A stretch of 42,821 nucleotides of DNA from CAWBCR01 sp963787375 (GTDB taxonomy: Bacteria > Chloroflexota > Anaerolineae > Aggregatilineales > UBA3940). The position numbers and the translations under genes were made by a program. The notes beneath the pieces were generated by a model. The model saw only the letters and a list, made by a program, of their open reading frames with translations. It ran no database searches and was not told where the DNA came from. The DNA lies in assembly GCA_963787375.1 (NCBI GenBank), contig CAWBCR010000012.1, positions 1 to 42,821 on the forward strand. Reading direction: 5' to 3'. Below, one piece after another: positions 25,264 to 34,400 of this stretch; positions within the stretch are counted from its first letter, which is position 1, and every line of letters begins with the position of its first letter.

Positions 25264-27216
25264 ATGCTGTTCTGGATCTTCACCACCTACCGCGAGAGGC
25301 TCGCGCCCTACACCACCATCCCCCTGCTCGTCGCCGGGGCGCTGCTGCCGCCGGTCGCCGCCTATCTGCTCGGCCAGCCCGGCAAGAAGGTCGCCCGGCG
25401 CCGGCTGGGCCACCGCGAGCGCCGCCTGATGGCCGTCACGCTGGTCGTCGTCGCGCTGGCCGCCATGCACCTGCTGCTGGTGGCCGGTGGCACGGCTGGC
25501 CGTCGCGCGCGGCGCCATCGTCCGTCCAGCCCTGGCCCGCTCGCCTGGCTGGTCGGCCCGCCGGGCTACGACCAGCAGCGGCTGCTCAAGGCAGCGGGGG
25601 TTCTCGTGGCAGGCGGCGGGCTGGCCGCCTACGGCGCCTACACCCAGGTCCAGGATGGCGGCAGGCTGCGCGAGCTCGTCAACACGCTGCGCGACCCCGC
25701 CCGCCACCGTGAGGAGCTGGGCTCGGCCCACTTCTGCTACCCCGGCGAGTTCGTCCGCCTGCAGAAGCCCAAAGGCCCCTACGAGCTGCGCCTGCTGGGC
25801 GCCTTCTACGGCAAGCGCAGCCGCGGCGAGCCCTCCAGCCGCTTCTACCGCCTCGACCGCGGCCCCGGCCGCAACAACCGCTGGCCGTGGATCGCGCTCG
25901 GCGTCGAGGACCAGGCGCGCGGCCTGTGCCTGGTCGGCCCGGCCGGCAGCGGCAAGTCGCAGGCCGGCATCCTGCCCCTCACCGCCGACGCGATGACGAG
26001 CGGCCAGTCGCTGATCGTCCTCGACCCGCAGAACGAGCTGGCGCCCTACCTGTTCGACTACGCCCGCGTCACCGGCCACCGCGTCGTCGTCCACGACCCG
26101 ACCGACCCCTCGCTGCCGCGCTTCAACCTGGCCCACAGCGTGCGCAGTGTCAGCGACGCGCAGGCCATCGCCGCCGTGCTGGTCGGCCATTCCGGCGGCC
26201 TCGACGACTTCTGGACGAAGTCCGCCCGCAACCTGCTGGCCGGCTGCCTGCTGCGCTTCGACAGCCTGGGCGACATCCTGCGCGCCTTCGACGACCTGCC
26301 GAAGCTGGCCGCCACGCTGACCCGCGAGGACGATGGCGCGGCCAACGTCGCGCGCGCCTTCGCCGCCAGCGTCCGCGCCGGCGACCGCAGCGCGCCGGGC
26401 GTGCTGGCCACCCTGCAGGCCTCGGCGCTCAGCGCCTGGGCCGACGCCGCCGTCCAGGCGGCGACCGCCGCCACCGACTTCACCGCGGACATGCTGCTCG
26501 ACGCGCCCACGCTGCTCATCCTGAGGTGCCCCGGCCGCTACATGAAGGTCTACGGCCCCTACCTGGGCGCCGTCCTGCAGCGCTTCGTCCTCGACCTCGA
26601 CACGCTCGGCGAGCAGACCCCCGGCGGCGCGCTGCCGCGCCCGGTCAAGATCGTCATCGACGAGTTCCCGCTGATGGGCCACCTGGCCGGCATCGTCGAG
26701 TCGGTCAACCTGTTCCGCAAGCGCCACCTGTCGATCGTCGTCGCCGCCCAGGCGCTGTCGCAGTTCGACCTGCTGTACGGCCGCGCCGGCGCCGAGACGC
26801 TCATCGCCGGCATGGCCACCCAGGTCTTCTTCGGCGCGTGCGACGCCGCCACCGCCCGCTTCGTCAGCCAGTCGCTGGGCCGCGCCACCGAGCGCATCCG
26901 GCCCGCATATCCCCCGGCCCGACGGGCGCGCCGCCGAGCCGCAGCTCCGCCAGCGCGACCTGCTGTCGCTTGAGGAGGTCATCTCGCCGCCGGTCGGCAG
27001 CTGCGTCGTCATCCACCGCTACACGACGCCGACCTACGCCGCGCAGGTCGTGCTGCTGGCCTCGCTGACCTTCATGTTCCAGCGCCAGGACTGGCAGCAG
27101 GCCATCGCCCGCGCGCGGCGCACCGAGCCGCTGCTGCTGGAGCAGCCGCGCTTCACGCCGGCACGAGGCCGCAGAACACGCAGGACATCTTATCACGCAC
27201 GCCGAAAGGTTTTTGA
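25264..27216 (+). CDS. VirD4/TraG-type coupling protein
   Basis: About 650 residues, with frame breaks near 25500, 26910 and 27170. Two N-terminal TM pairs (about 25270-25490 and 25560-25640) precede the RecA-like domain. Walker A is GPAGSGKSQAG (about 25939-25971), LIVLDPQNELAPYLFDY is the TraG/VirD4 signature, and Walker B is VKIVIDEFPLMG (about 26644-26679). SIVVAAQALSQFDLLYG and the C-terminal SLGRATERIR follow. After the break the sequence reads DLLSLEEVISPPVGSCVVIH, and the corrected stop is TGA 27214-27216. Coupling proteins deliver the relaxase-DNA complex to the channel. Confidence 0.85.
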
Positions 27217-27230
27217 ACGGGGAGGAGAAC

Positions 27231-27581
27231 ATGGATCGTGTAAACAAGAGCCGCGTGCAGTCGGTCAAAACGTCACGCGGCCCTCAGGACCCAGTTGGCA
27301 CCGGGTATGGCTTCATTGTACAGCGTTCGCGCGTGCGCGCGCAACGCCGCCATCGAGTTTCAGCCTGCCGCAGAAAGGCTATACTAGCCATGGCCGAGTA
27401 TGCCTTTTCGAACGGCAAGGTGCGGGTCGAGCGCGACGTCACGCTCAAGTCGGGCCGCTGGCAGCCGCACGCGCTCAAGCCGGCGTTCATCCTGCTGGAT
27501 CTCTCGCCGGCGCCCGACCCGGACGAGGAGCGACCAGACGAGACACAGGAGGCGCAGCATGACGACCGGAAAGACGACTGA
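27231..27581 (+). CDS. small protein upstream of the recombinase; start uncertain
   Basis: The frame is open from ATG at 27231 (GGGGAGGAG site) to a stop at 27581, giving 116 residues. Only the last 63, from ATG at 27390 (MAEYAFSNGKVRVERDVTLK), look like a conserved globular protein. The first part is basic, with repeated CGCG in the DNA, and may not be translated. A TATACT at 27380-27385 would place transcription start at the 27390 ATG, so a leaderless gene is possible. It overlaps the recombinase start by 23 bp, implying coupling. Function unknown. A recombination-directionality role is possible only by position. Confidence 0.4.
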   Translation: MDRVNKSRVQSVKTSRGPQDPVGTGYGFIVQRSRVRAQRRHRVSACRRKAILAMAEYAFSNGKVRVERDVTLKSGRWQPHALKPAFILLDLSPAPDPDEERPDETQEAQHDDRKDD

Positions 27582-29341
27582 GGAGTCCAAGGCTGATGCG
27601 GGGCAGGAACCCGCGCTGCGCTGCGCCATCTACGCCCGCTTCTCGTCCGAGATGCAGAACGAGCTGAGCATCGAAGACCAGGTATCCCGCTGCCGCGAGG
27701 AGATCGCCCGGCGCGGCTGGCGCGTGGCCGCCATCTACTCCGACAGCGCCCGCTCCGGCTGGAGCCTCGACCGCGACGGCTTCCAGGAGCTGCGCGCCGC
27801 CGCCGAGCACGGCAAATTCGACGCCATCATGTTCTGGAAGTTCGACCGGCTGGCCCGCGACCACAACCACACCGTCATGATCAAGGCGCTGCTGCGCCAC
27901 CAGTACGAGCTCAAGCTGTTCTGCGTCGAAGGCGTCAGCTCTGATGACGACGACTCGCCGTACACCACGCTCGTCGAGCAGATGATCGCCGTGTTCTCGT
28001 CGTTCTACTCGCAGAACCTGTGCACCGACACCAAGCGCGCCAAGCGCGCGCGGGCCATGCGCGGCGAGTTCAACGGCAGCGTCGCGCCGCTGGGCTATGC
28101 GCTGGTCAAAAAGAATGAGGCCACCGCCGACCGCCCCGCCGGGCTGCGCGTCGACCCCGACGTCGCGCCGGTCGTCGCGCAGGCCTTCGAGCGCTATGCC
28201 ACCGGCGGCCACAGCGACCGCACCATCGCCGAGTGGCTGAACGCAGCAGCCTGCCGTTCAGGCCTACTGCGCAGGAAAGCGGCCCGTCGGCAAGGAGATG
28301 GTGCGCGACCTGCTCCAGAACCGCACCTACACCGGCCGCGTGTCCTACGCCGAGACGATCTACAACAGCGCGTCGCTGGGCCAGAAGAAGAAGTCCCGCC
28401 GCAAGCGCATGGACTGGTTTGAGGGCCGCCACGACGCCATCATCAGCGACGAGCTGTTCGAGGCCTGCCAGGCCGTGCGCGAGCGGATGGCCGTGACCTT
28501 CAAGGCCGGCTACCAGGCCCGCACCTACGTCCTGCCCGACCGCGTCTTCTGCGGGCACTGCATCGCCCGCGCCGATGGCAACCTGGCCGACCCCAACTAT
28601 GGCAAGATGCGCCTGCACTGGCAGGCGGCGAAGAAGCGCGCCATCTACCGCTGCCTCTCGCGCGACCGCGGCTATGGCGCGTGCGAGCAGAGCATCATCC
28701 ACGAGGACGTGGTCATCGAGAAGGTCGTCGCCATGATCTCGCACCTGAGCCTGCCCGGCGACGTCCAGCGCCGGATCGACGAGCTGGTGCGCGGCAGGCC
28801 CTCCAATGAGGAGGCGCTGGCACACCTGGCCGAGCTGGAGGAGCAGCAGCGCCGCGTGCAGTTCAGCTGGGAGCATGGCAAGCTGCTGCCGGAGGCGTAT
28901 CTCGCCCGCGTGAGCGAGCTCGAGCGCGAGATTGCATCCATGCGGCCTTTGGACTATGATAGGCTGGAAGAAGCGGCTGATCTCATTACGCACTTCAGGA
29001 GCTACTGGGATCAGTGTGCGGAGATGGACAGTCCCGAAGAGGCGCGGCAGCAGCTGATGGCGAAGATAGTCGACCGGGTATTTGTATACGACGACAGGGT
29101 CATCGCGCTCGCGCTGCACCCTGATTTCGGCATCATCCTCGACGTGCCCGAGTCCGCTCCGAGCGACGTGCTGGCCGCCGTCACCGAGTTCAACAGAAAA
29201 GGCACGGAAGGCTTCTCAACCTTCCGTGCCCAGCACGGGAGCGACGGGCTTGGTGTACGAGCCGGGTGCTTCGTATGGGCGCCTAGAAATGAGATCTATC
29301 ACCTCGTAATCCGTATGCTCGTCAAGGGGGTGCAGTCATGA
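27559..29341 (+). CDS. large serine recombinase (element integrase)
   Basis: About 593 residues with one frame break near 28245. The resolvase domain has the nucleophile Ser in AIYARFSSEMQ, then SIEDQVSRCREEI, SDSARSGWSLDRDGFQ, MFWKFDRLARD and a DTKRAKRARAMRGEF linker. The recombinase domain (RMDWFEGRHDAIISDELFEA) follows, then a zinc ribbon (CGHC at about 28550 with later Cys) and a long coiled-coil (EEALAHLAELEEQQRRVQF). Such enzymes integrate and excise elements at attP/attB. ATG at 27559 has an AGGAGG site. The last 40 codons look unlike the rest and contain a perfect hairpin. Confidence 0.85.
29201..29230. other. perfect 11-bp stem-loop inside the 3' end of the recombinase gene
   Basis: GGCACGGAAGG (29201-29211) pairs fully with 29220-29230 across an 8-nt loop. 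Hairpins of this shape are usually terminators, but it has no T run and the frame continues 37 codons beyond it. It could be a regulatory hairpin, part of an attachment site, or sign that the native gene end was here. Confidence 0.4.
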
Positions 29342-29407
29342 CCGCACACCCCTGGAGCAACCGTCAACGCTTATTTCAATCGTATACATGTGTGGTGGCA
29401 CGGCAGT

Positions 29408-29429
29408 CGCGCCGGGTGTTTTCGGCGCG
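29408..29429. other. 7-bp GC-rich hairpin between recombinase and excisionase-like gene
   Basis: CGCGCCG (29408-29414) and CGGCGCG (29423-29429) form a perfect stem with an 8-nt loop ending in four T. It lies in the 137-bp gap after the integrase gene, where attP could also be located. No core sequence can be identified from one junction. Confidence 0.3.
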
Positions 29430-29478
29430 TCTGGCGTGCGTTTTGTGATTCTCAAGCGAAGGAGAGAAAGGATTTCAA

Positions 29479-29730
29479 ATGCTCATGACAGAGACCCACA
29501 CGCGCAAGGACCGGCCTGTCGACGACTTCATCAGCATCGCCAGGGCCGTGCGCCGCTCGGGCTACTCCGAGCAGTACCTGCGCCGGCTGGCGCGGCGCGG
29601 CGACATCCGGGCCATCAAGTTCGGCCACTTCTGGATGATCGACGCGAAGTCCCTGCAGGCCTACCTGGACCACGCGCTCGGCCTCAACGCCGGCGACCGG
29701 CGCTATGGGCCGCGCGAGCCCGAGGAGTGA
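29479..29730 (+). CDS. excisionase-like helix-turn-helix protein
   Basis: An 83-residue protein with a MerR/Xis-type winged HTH: SIARAVRRSGYSEQYLRRLARRGDIRAIKFGHFWMIDAKSLQAYL (about residues 19-63). This is the pattern of the helix_turn_helix_17 family used by excisionases and small DNA-binding regulators. ATG at 29479 has AAGGAGAGAAAGG upstream. Just downstream of the serine recombinase it is a good candidate for the recombination directionality factor, although a transcription regulator is possible. Confidence 0.6.
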   Translation: MLMTETHTRKDRPVDDFISIARAVRRSGYSEQYLRRLARRGDIRAIKFGHFWMIDAKSLQAYLDHALGLNAGDRRYGPREPEE

Positions 29731-29750
29731 GCGGGCAGATCACCACCGGG

Positions 29751-29795
29751 AAGGAGGCGGTGCCTATGAGCGCGAAACCTCCTTACAAAGGATAA
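29751..29795 (+). promoter_or_regulatory. strong ribosome site with 9-codon leader ORF and sequestering stem
   Basis: AAGGAGG (29751-29757) stands 8 bp before ATG 29766, which opens a 9-codon frame MSAKPPYKG ending TAA at 29795. The complementary CCTCCTT (29778-29784) lies within that frame, so a 7-bp stem would hide the ribosome site. It may be a translational leader for the replication gene that starts 130 bp further on. Confidence 0.35.
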
Positions 29796-29834
29796 GCCAC
29801 CGGTCTGCAACACCGATGGCCTATCATGCGAGGG

Positions 29835-29873
29835 ATGATGTATCCACTCTCACTACCTATCAGGATACATCAT
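29835..29873. repeat. 11-bp inverted repeat upstream of the primase gene
   Basis: ATGATGTATCC (29835-29845) has a perfect inverted copy at 29863-29873, with a 17-bp spacer. The spacing suits an operator for a dimeric regulator or part of a replication origin. It lies about 55 bp before the primase ATG, in an otherwise empty 130-bp stretch. Confidence 0.45.
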
Positions 29874-29926
29874 TCCCTCCCCAATCGACAACCGAATCGT
29901 TACTTACCCCACAGGGAGGGAAAGGC

Positions 29927-32203
29927 ATGTCATCGACTATCCATACGCCTGCCGTCGCGCAGGCCGCCCAATCGAATAAGGTTCTTGAGGCCGCGCTGGC
30001 CTATCGCAAACTGAACATGAGCGTGCTGCCCCTCAAGGGCAAGCGCCCCGCGCTCGACTCCTGGTCGAAGTACCAGACAACCATAGCCACGGAAGAAGAG
30101 ATCGCCGCATGGCAGCGCGCCGGCCTGCTGAAGAACGTCGGCATCGTATGCGGTACGGTGTCCGGCAGCCTGGTCGTGCTCGATTTCGACGGGCTGGGCG
30201 CTTATGGCGCTTTTGCCGCGCTGTTCCCGCCGCTGGCGCAGACCTTCACCGTGGCGACCGGCAGCGGCAAAGGCAAGCATGTCTATCTGTACGTCGAGAA
30301 GCTCCCGGCCACCGTCAAGGCGATGGAGACCGTCTTCGGCAACGTCGAGCTGCGCGCAAGCGGCAGCCAGGTCGCTGCCCCGCCGTCGATACACCCGGCC
30401 ACCGGGAAACCCTACACCGTCGACAGGCCGCTCGACATCCTGCGCGTGCCCGACCTCGACGAGGTAGTTCAGTGGATCGAATCGCTGCAAGCGCCACGCC
30501 GGGAGAAGCCACCCACGTGGCGGCCACCGCGGACGCTGCCCGCGAATGGGAACGTCAATCCAGAGGTGATTGACGCTATCGCCACGAAGCTGCGCGAGCG
30601 CAAACACCACGAGCACGGCGAATGGATCAACTGCTCGTGCATCTACCCGGAGCGCCACGCCCACGGCGACCGGCATCCCAGCTTCGGGCTGAACCTGCGC
30701 AGCGGCTATGCGTTCTGCTATCGCTGTGGGACGATCCTGGCAAAAGATGTCTGCGCCGCGCTGGATATCGACCCACAGCAGCACGGCGGGCTGATGAAGC
30801 CAGCAACACCTCCGGTGGTCACTCGCAGCGAAAGCGCTGGGGGCATCCCGACCCCTCCCGCCGAGATACCGCCACCAGAGAAGGCGCTGCCGCCCATCGG
30901 CGAGATCGCGCTGCCTGACTGGCTCAGCCAGTACACCGCCTGGGCGTCGCGCATCGGCAGCCAGACGCCGATCCTGTTCCACCAGGCAGCGGGCATCTGG
31001 CTGCTGGCGGTGGCCATCGCCCGCCGGCTGTACGTCAGCGCGCCGTGGGGCGTAAAGATCTGGCCCAACCTGTACATGATGCTGGTGGCCGACACCACCT
31101 TCTACCGCAAGACGACCGCCTTCAAGCTGGCCGAGGGCGTCATCCGCGAGGCCATCCCCCACATGCTGATGCCCACCCCCGGCTCCCCCGAGCGCTTCCA
31201 GGAGGCGCTGTCGGGCAGGCTGCCCGGCAACTACCGCGAGCTGACCTACGCCCAGCAGGAGCTGCTGTCGAAGGCGCGCGGCTTCGCCGCCCAGCGCGGG
31301 CTGTTCAAGGACGAGGTCGCCGGGCTGTTCGGGGCCTTCAACAAAAAAGACTACATGTTCGGCCTGAAAGACCTGATCATGGAGCTGTACGACTGCCCCG
31401 ACTACTCGGACAAGGACACCCAGACCGGGCTGACCATCGTGCAGAACGCCGCGCCCTCCATCCTGGGCGTGACGACGCCGGCAGGTCTGGCGGCGGCCAT
31501 CACGCCAGCAGACTGGTCGAACGGCCTGCTGCCGCGCTTCCTGCTGCTGACGCCTGAGCCCGACTACGCGGAGCGCCCCACGCTCAAGCAGTACGAGCCG
31601 CCGCCGGCTTCGGTCGTCGAGGGCCTGAAAACCCTTCACCAGCGGCTGCCGCTGCCGCAGCAGGAGGGCGATGGCTGGGCGGCGCCGGCAGCGCTGGAGG
31701 TCGAGGCGCGGTGCTGGGACGGGGTGCAGGCCTACAGCAGCCGGCTGAGGAAGCTGTGCGACCCCAACGACGAGACGCCGCTCGACGACCGGCTCAAGGG
31801 CGTCTACGGCCGGCTGCACGTGCAGGCCGTCAAGCTGGCCTTGATCCTCGCTGCGCTCGACTGGCTGGGCACGGATGGGCCGAAACCCACCATGACCCTC
31901 AACCACTGGCAGACCGCCGAGTTAATGTGCGAGCACTGGCGGCTGAGCGCCCACCGGCTGGTCGACCACCTCGACCGCAGCGGCGCAGGCCGCGACGAGC
32001 GGCGGCAGCAGGACCGCGTCTACGAGGCGATCCGCGAGGCGGGCGCGGGCGGGATCGTGCTGCGCGACGTGTACCGCAAGCTCAACATGAAGGCGCTCGA
32101 CGCCCGGCAGGCCGTGCAGGAGCTGCTCAAGGCCGGGCTGGTTGCGCCGGCGGCGCTGGGCAATGCTGAGGCCTACCTGGCCGTGCAGCGCCCGGCCCAC
32201 TGA
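29927..32203 (+). CDS. primase-polymerase / DUF3987 replication protein
   Basis: A 758-residue intact protein, ATG 29927 with AGGGAGGGAAAGG upstream. The N-terminal bifunctional primase/polymerase domain shows SWSKYQTTIATEEEIAAW, GIVCGTVSGSLVVLDFDGLG with the metal-binding Asp pair, and a HVYLYVE strand. A zinc-finger-like block follows (CSCIYPERHAHGDRHPSFGL to CYRCG). The second half is a DUF3987-type ATPase domain. Its P-loop position reads VADTTFYRKTTA, retaining Lys-Thr but without the glycines. The C-terminus (about residues 690-755) is a winged helix, QDRVYEAIREAGAGGIVLRDVYRKLNM. Such proteins prime and unwind plasmid or ICE DNA, so the element may replicate autonomously. Confidence 0.8.
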   Translation: MSSTIHTPAVAQAAQSNKVLEAALAYRKLNMSVLPLKGKRPALDSWSKYQTTIATEEEIAAWQRAGLLKNVGIVCGTVSGSLVVLDFDGLGAYGAFAALFPPLAQTFTVATGSGKGKHVYLYVEKLPATVKAMETVFGNVELRASGSQVAAPPSIHPATGKPYTVDRPLDILRVPDLDEVVQWIESLQAPRREKPPTWRPPRTLPANGNVNPEVIDAIATKLRERKHHEHGEWINCSCIYPERHAHGDRHPSFGLNLRSGYAFCYRCGTILAKDVCAALDIDPQQHGGLMKPATPPVVTRSESAGGIPTPPAEIPPPEKALPPIGEIALPDWLSQYTAWASRIGSQTPILFHQAAGIWLLAVAIARRLYVSAPWGVKIWPNLYMMLVADTTFYRKTTAFKLAEGVIREAIPHMLMPTPGSPERFQEALSGRLPGNYRELTYAQQELLSKARGFAAQRGLFKDEVAGLFGAFNKKDYMFGLKDLIMELYDCPDYSDKDTQTGLTIVQNAAPSILGVTTPAGLAAAITPADWSNGLLPRFLLLTPEPDYAERPTLKQYEPPPASVVEGLKTLHQRLPLPQQEGDGWAAPAALEVEARCWDGVQAYSSRLRKLCDPNDETPLDDRLKGVYGRLHVQAVKLALILAALDWLGTDGPKPTMTLNHWQTAELMCEHWRLSAHRLVDHLDRSGAGRDERRQQDRVYEAIREAGAGGIVLRDVYRKLNMKALDARQAVQELLKAGLVAPAALGNAEAYLAVQRPAH

Positions 32204-32210
32204 CGGTACG

Positions 32211-32357
32211 GACACTTATGACATACTGACAGTGCTGACACTTTCCACCTGAAACCGGGGCGATCCCGCGCGAAAAGGGCCCTTTTGGGGCTACCTGGCC
32301 TGCAAAATAAGCGCGAAACCGCGCCAGTGTCAGTGGTGTCAGTATGTCAGTGCTGTC
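32211..32357. repeat. mirror-symmetric GACA array, candidate centromere or origin
   Basis: Four GACA half-sites start at 32211, 32220, 32228 and 32237. Four inverted copies (TGTC) start at 32328, 32337, 32345 and 32354. Both sets are spaced 9, 8, 9. The arms 32219-32242 and 32326-32349 are inverted copies at 21 of 24 positions. Near the centre is the perfect 14-bp palindrome AAAAGGGCCCTTTT (32273-32286). The array lies directly before the actin-like partition gene, the usual place of a parC-type centromere. Confidence 0.65.
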
Positions 32358-32402
32358 ATACACGACCTGACAACAACCATGGACGAAAGGGTGAGAAACA
32401 CC

Positions 32403-33417
32403 ATGAATAACGATGAGATCATCACCATTGGCCTCGACGTGGGCTATGGACTGACCAAAGCCATGGCCGACAATGGCCGGCAGGTCTGCTTCGAGTTCGC
32501 GGGTCGCGCCCGCCGAGTTCATCCGCTTCCAGGCCGACCTCGGCGCGCGGCCGCAGGTCAACGGCCTGACGCTGCACGACCCCACCGAAGGCCCGCTGTT
32601 CGTCGGCGAGCTGGCCTCGCGGCAGGGCCGCCCCGGCGCGGTGCGCAGCCCGCGCGACCGCGACCGGGTCGCCGACCCCATCGTCACGCACCTGGCCGAT
32701 GCGGCTTTCGCCCTGCTGCTGCCGGGCGTCGAGCAGGCCCGCGTACGCGTGGTGACGGGTCTGCCCGTCGCCTACTACCGCGACGCCTTCGACCTCTCGC
32801 AGCGGCTGCTGGGCGCGCACGCCATCCTGCTCGAAGGCCGCAGCCTGACCGTCGACGTGCAGGACGTGCTGGTCGTGCCGCAGCCATTCGGCGCGCTGCT
32901 GTCGCTGATCCTCGACGAGCGCGGGCACCTGGTGACCCGCGCGCTGGACCTGGTCGAGGGGCGGGTGGCGGTGCTCGACGTCGGCCAGCAGACGACCGAC
33001 CTGATCCTGGTCGAGGGGCTGGAGTACATCGAGGCCCGCTCCGGGTCGATCGAGGTCGGCGTCAGCACCGCGGTCGACATGATCCGCAAGGTGCTGCTGG
33101 ATGACTACCGGGTGACCTACGAGCCGCACGAGGTCGAGCAGGCGCTGCGCCGCGGCTGGCTGGTCGTCGACGGGAAGAAGCGGCCGCTCGACGGGCTGGC
33201 CAGCGAGCGGCTGGACCCGGTGGCGCGGGCCATCGAGGCGCAGGCGCGGACGCTGTGGAACCTGTCGACGCTGACCGCGCTGGTGCTGGCCGGCGGTGGC
33301 GCGCTGGCGCTGCGGCCCTGGCTGGAGCCGCGCTTCGCTCAGGCCATCTACGCCCCCGATGCAGCGATGGCCAACGCGGTGGGCTTCCTGCGCTACGGGC
33401 TGCGGCAGTGGGCGTGA
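32403..33417 (+). CDS. actin-like ATPase of ParM/Alp type
   Basis: About 338 residues with one frame break near 32505. The actin-fold nucleotide-binding motifs are present: phosphate-1 ITIGLDVGYGLTKAMA, phosphate-2 RVAVLDVGQQTTDLIL, and the adenosine motif LTALVLAGGGALALRPW. VVTGLPVAYYRDAF is the connecting segment common to plasmid ParM/StbA-like proteins. It is followed by a small RHH gene and preceded by a symmetric repeat array, the full set expected of a type II plasmid partition system. ATG at 32403 is chosen because the fold begins at once. 32379 is an alternative. Confidence 0.75.
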
Positions 33418-33454
33418 TGGCGCGGCAAGCGCGCCAAAGGCCATAAACACCCCT

Positions 33455-33509
33455 GTGTAAGACCGGGTTATCACACACGCCCTGTGATGTGTAAGACCCG
33501 GTCTTACAC
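33455..33509. promoter_or_regulatory. paired operator-like palindromes before the RHH gene
   Basis: The half-site GTGTAAGACC occurs at 33455-33464 and 33489-33498. The second is part of a perfect 21-bp palindrome (33489-33509, 1-nt centre). The first has a degenerate right half ending TCACAC (33471-33476). RHH partition proteins commonly autorepress through such repeats. Confidence 0.55.
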
Positions 33510-33528
33510 CCATGCGAGAGAGGCAAAG

Positions 33529-33864
33529 ATGAGGCAGGACAGAGGCAGGGAGAAGCTCCGGCTAACCGTGAAGCTGGACGTCGAATGGGACGCCGACGTG
33601 ATCGCCTGGCTTGGGACATTCCCCAGAGGGCAGCGCAGCGCGGTGGTGCGCGATGCCCTGCGGCAGGCGATGCGCCCGCGAGATGTGGCGGACCTCGCAG
33701 CGATCCGCAGTGTGCTGGCCGACGAGCTGGCGAAGGCGCTGGCCGGGAGGAGCATCGCGCCGACAGGGTCGCCGGACGAGCCAGGAACGGACGAAGCGAT
33801 GGAAGCCAGGTACGGCGACAGGCTCAACCGGATGCTGGGCGGTCTGGGGGACTCTAGCGAGTGA
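33529..33864 (+). CDS. small RHH-type DNA-binding protein, ParR-like
   Basis: 111 residues, ATG 33529 with GAGAGAGG upstream. The N-terminus (KLRLTVKLDVEWDADVIAWL, then RGQRSAVVRDALRQAM) reads as a ribbon-helix-helix domain. The C-terminal half is charged and flexible, ending GLGDSSE. Following the actin-like gene it would be the adaptor that couples centromere DNA to the filament. Family assignment is by layout and fold pattern only. Confidence 0.55.
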   Translation: MRQDRGREKLRLTVKLDVEWDADVIAWLGTFPRGQRSAVVRDALRQAMRPRDVADLAAIRSVLADELAKALAGRSIAPTGSPDEPGTDEAMEARYGDRLNRMLGGLGDSSE

Positions 33865-34213
33865 GTTCTTGCCTTATGGTAGATGACTCACTCTGGCGAT
33901 GAATAAATCCTCGTATACTCCTGCCCACCCGGCTGTGCTGGGACGAGGCTTCCCGAATTTGAGAAGCCCTCAGACCAGATCGCAATCTAGAATCCCCGAG
34001 CGGTAGAACGAATGGCTATCCCCAGTTGGGATAGCTGGCAGTGCTCTGACTCGTGCGGGCCGAGAACTCACGCTTCCCTCAGCCCTGGCAGCGTTCAATG
34101 ATCTCCCCTTTTCTTTAGCATGCATCTTGACGTTTTCTTGATGTCTATACCCTCAACCTTATCATCCGCTTGACGGCCTCTGGCATACACTCAGGCTGAA
34201 ATTGGAGGTGGCC
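33865..34213. other. intergenic region between the mobile element and kdp
   Basis: About 350 bp of lower GC without a credible ORF. It holds a perfect 8-bp stem with 5-nt loop (34015-34022 with 34028-34035) and a 6-bp GGCTTC/GAAGCC stem near 33949-33969. It probably contains the kdp promoter and the right boundary of the mobile element. I recognise no known riboswitch or att core. Confidence 0.4.
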
Positions 34214-34306
34214 GTGAGCGACCTGATGTATCTGGGGCTGACCATCCTGTTCTTTGCGGCAAACTTTGGCCTGCTCACAGGCTGTGAGCGGCTGCGCAGA
34301 AAGTGA
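34214..34306 (+). CDS. 30-residue single-TM protein at the head of the kdp operon
   Basis: GTG at 34214 follows GGAGGT and opens MSDLMYLGLTILFFAANFGLLTGCERLRRK. A single TM helix with a basic tail containing CERL is a known type of tiny ORF placed before kdpF in several phyla. Function unknown. It sits 7 bp before kdpF. Confidence 0.6.
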   Translation: MSDLMYLGLTILFFAANFGLLTGCERLRRK

Positions 34307-34313
34307 GCGTTTG

Positions 34314-34400
34314 ATGCTTTACGTGGTAGTCGGGGTGTTGTGCGGGCTGCTGCTCGCCTACCTGTTCGTCGCGCTGCTCAAGCCGGAGTGGTTCGGATGA
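34314..34400 (+). CDS. kdpF: KdpF, small subunit of the potassium ATPase
   Basis: 28 residues, MLYVVVGVLCGLLLAYLFVA then a short LLKPEWFG tail, one TM helix. Length, sequence and place directly before kdpA, with an ATGA overlap, identify it as KdpF, which stabilises the KdpFABC complex in the membrane. Confidence 0.85.
   Translation: MLYVVVGVLCGLLLAYLFVALLKPEWFG

Noticed and set aside
27301..27389. CGCG-rich repeats (gcgcgtgcgcgcgc) as a CRISPR or iteron array
   Set aside because: Too short, no regular spacers and no cas genes. Ordinary high-GC low-complexity DNA.
33865..34213. c-di-AMP (ydaO) riboswitch upstream of kdp
   Set aside because: The region has small stems, but I could not find the conserved GGGUGAAUC-type elements of that riboswitch.
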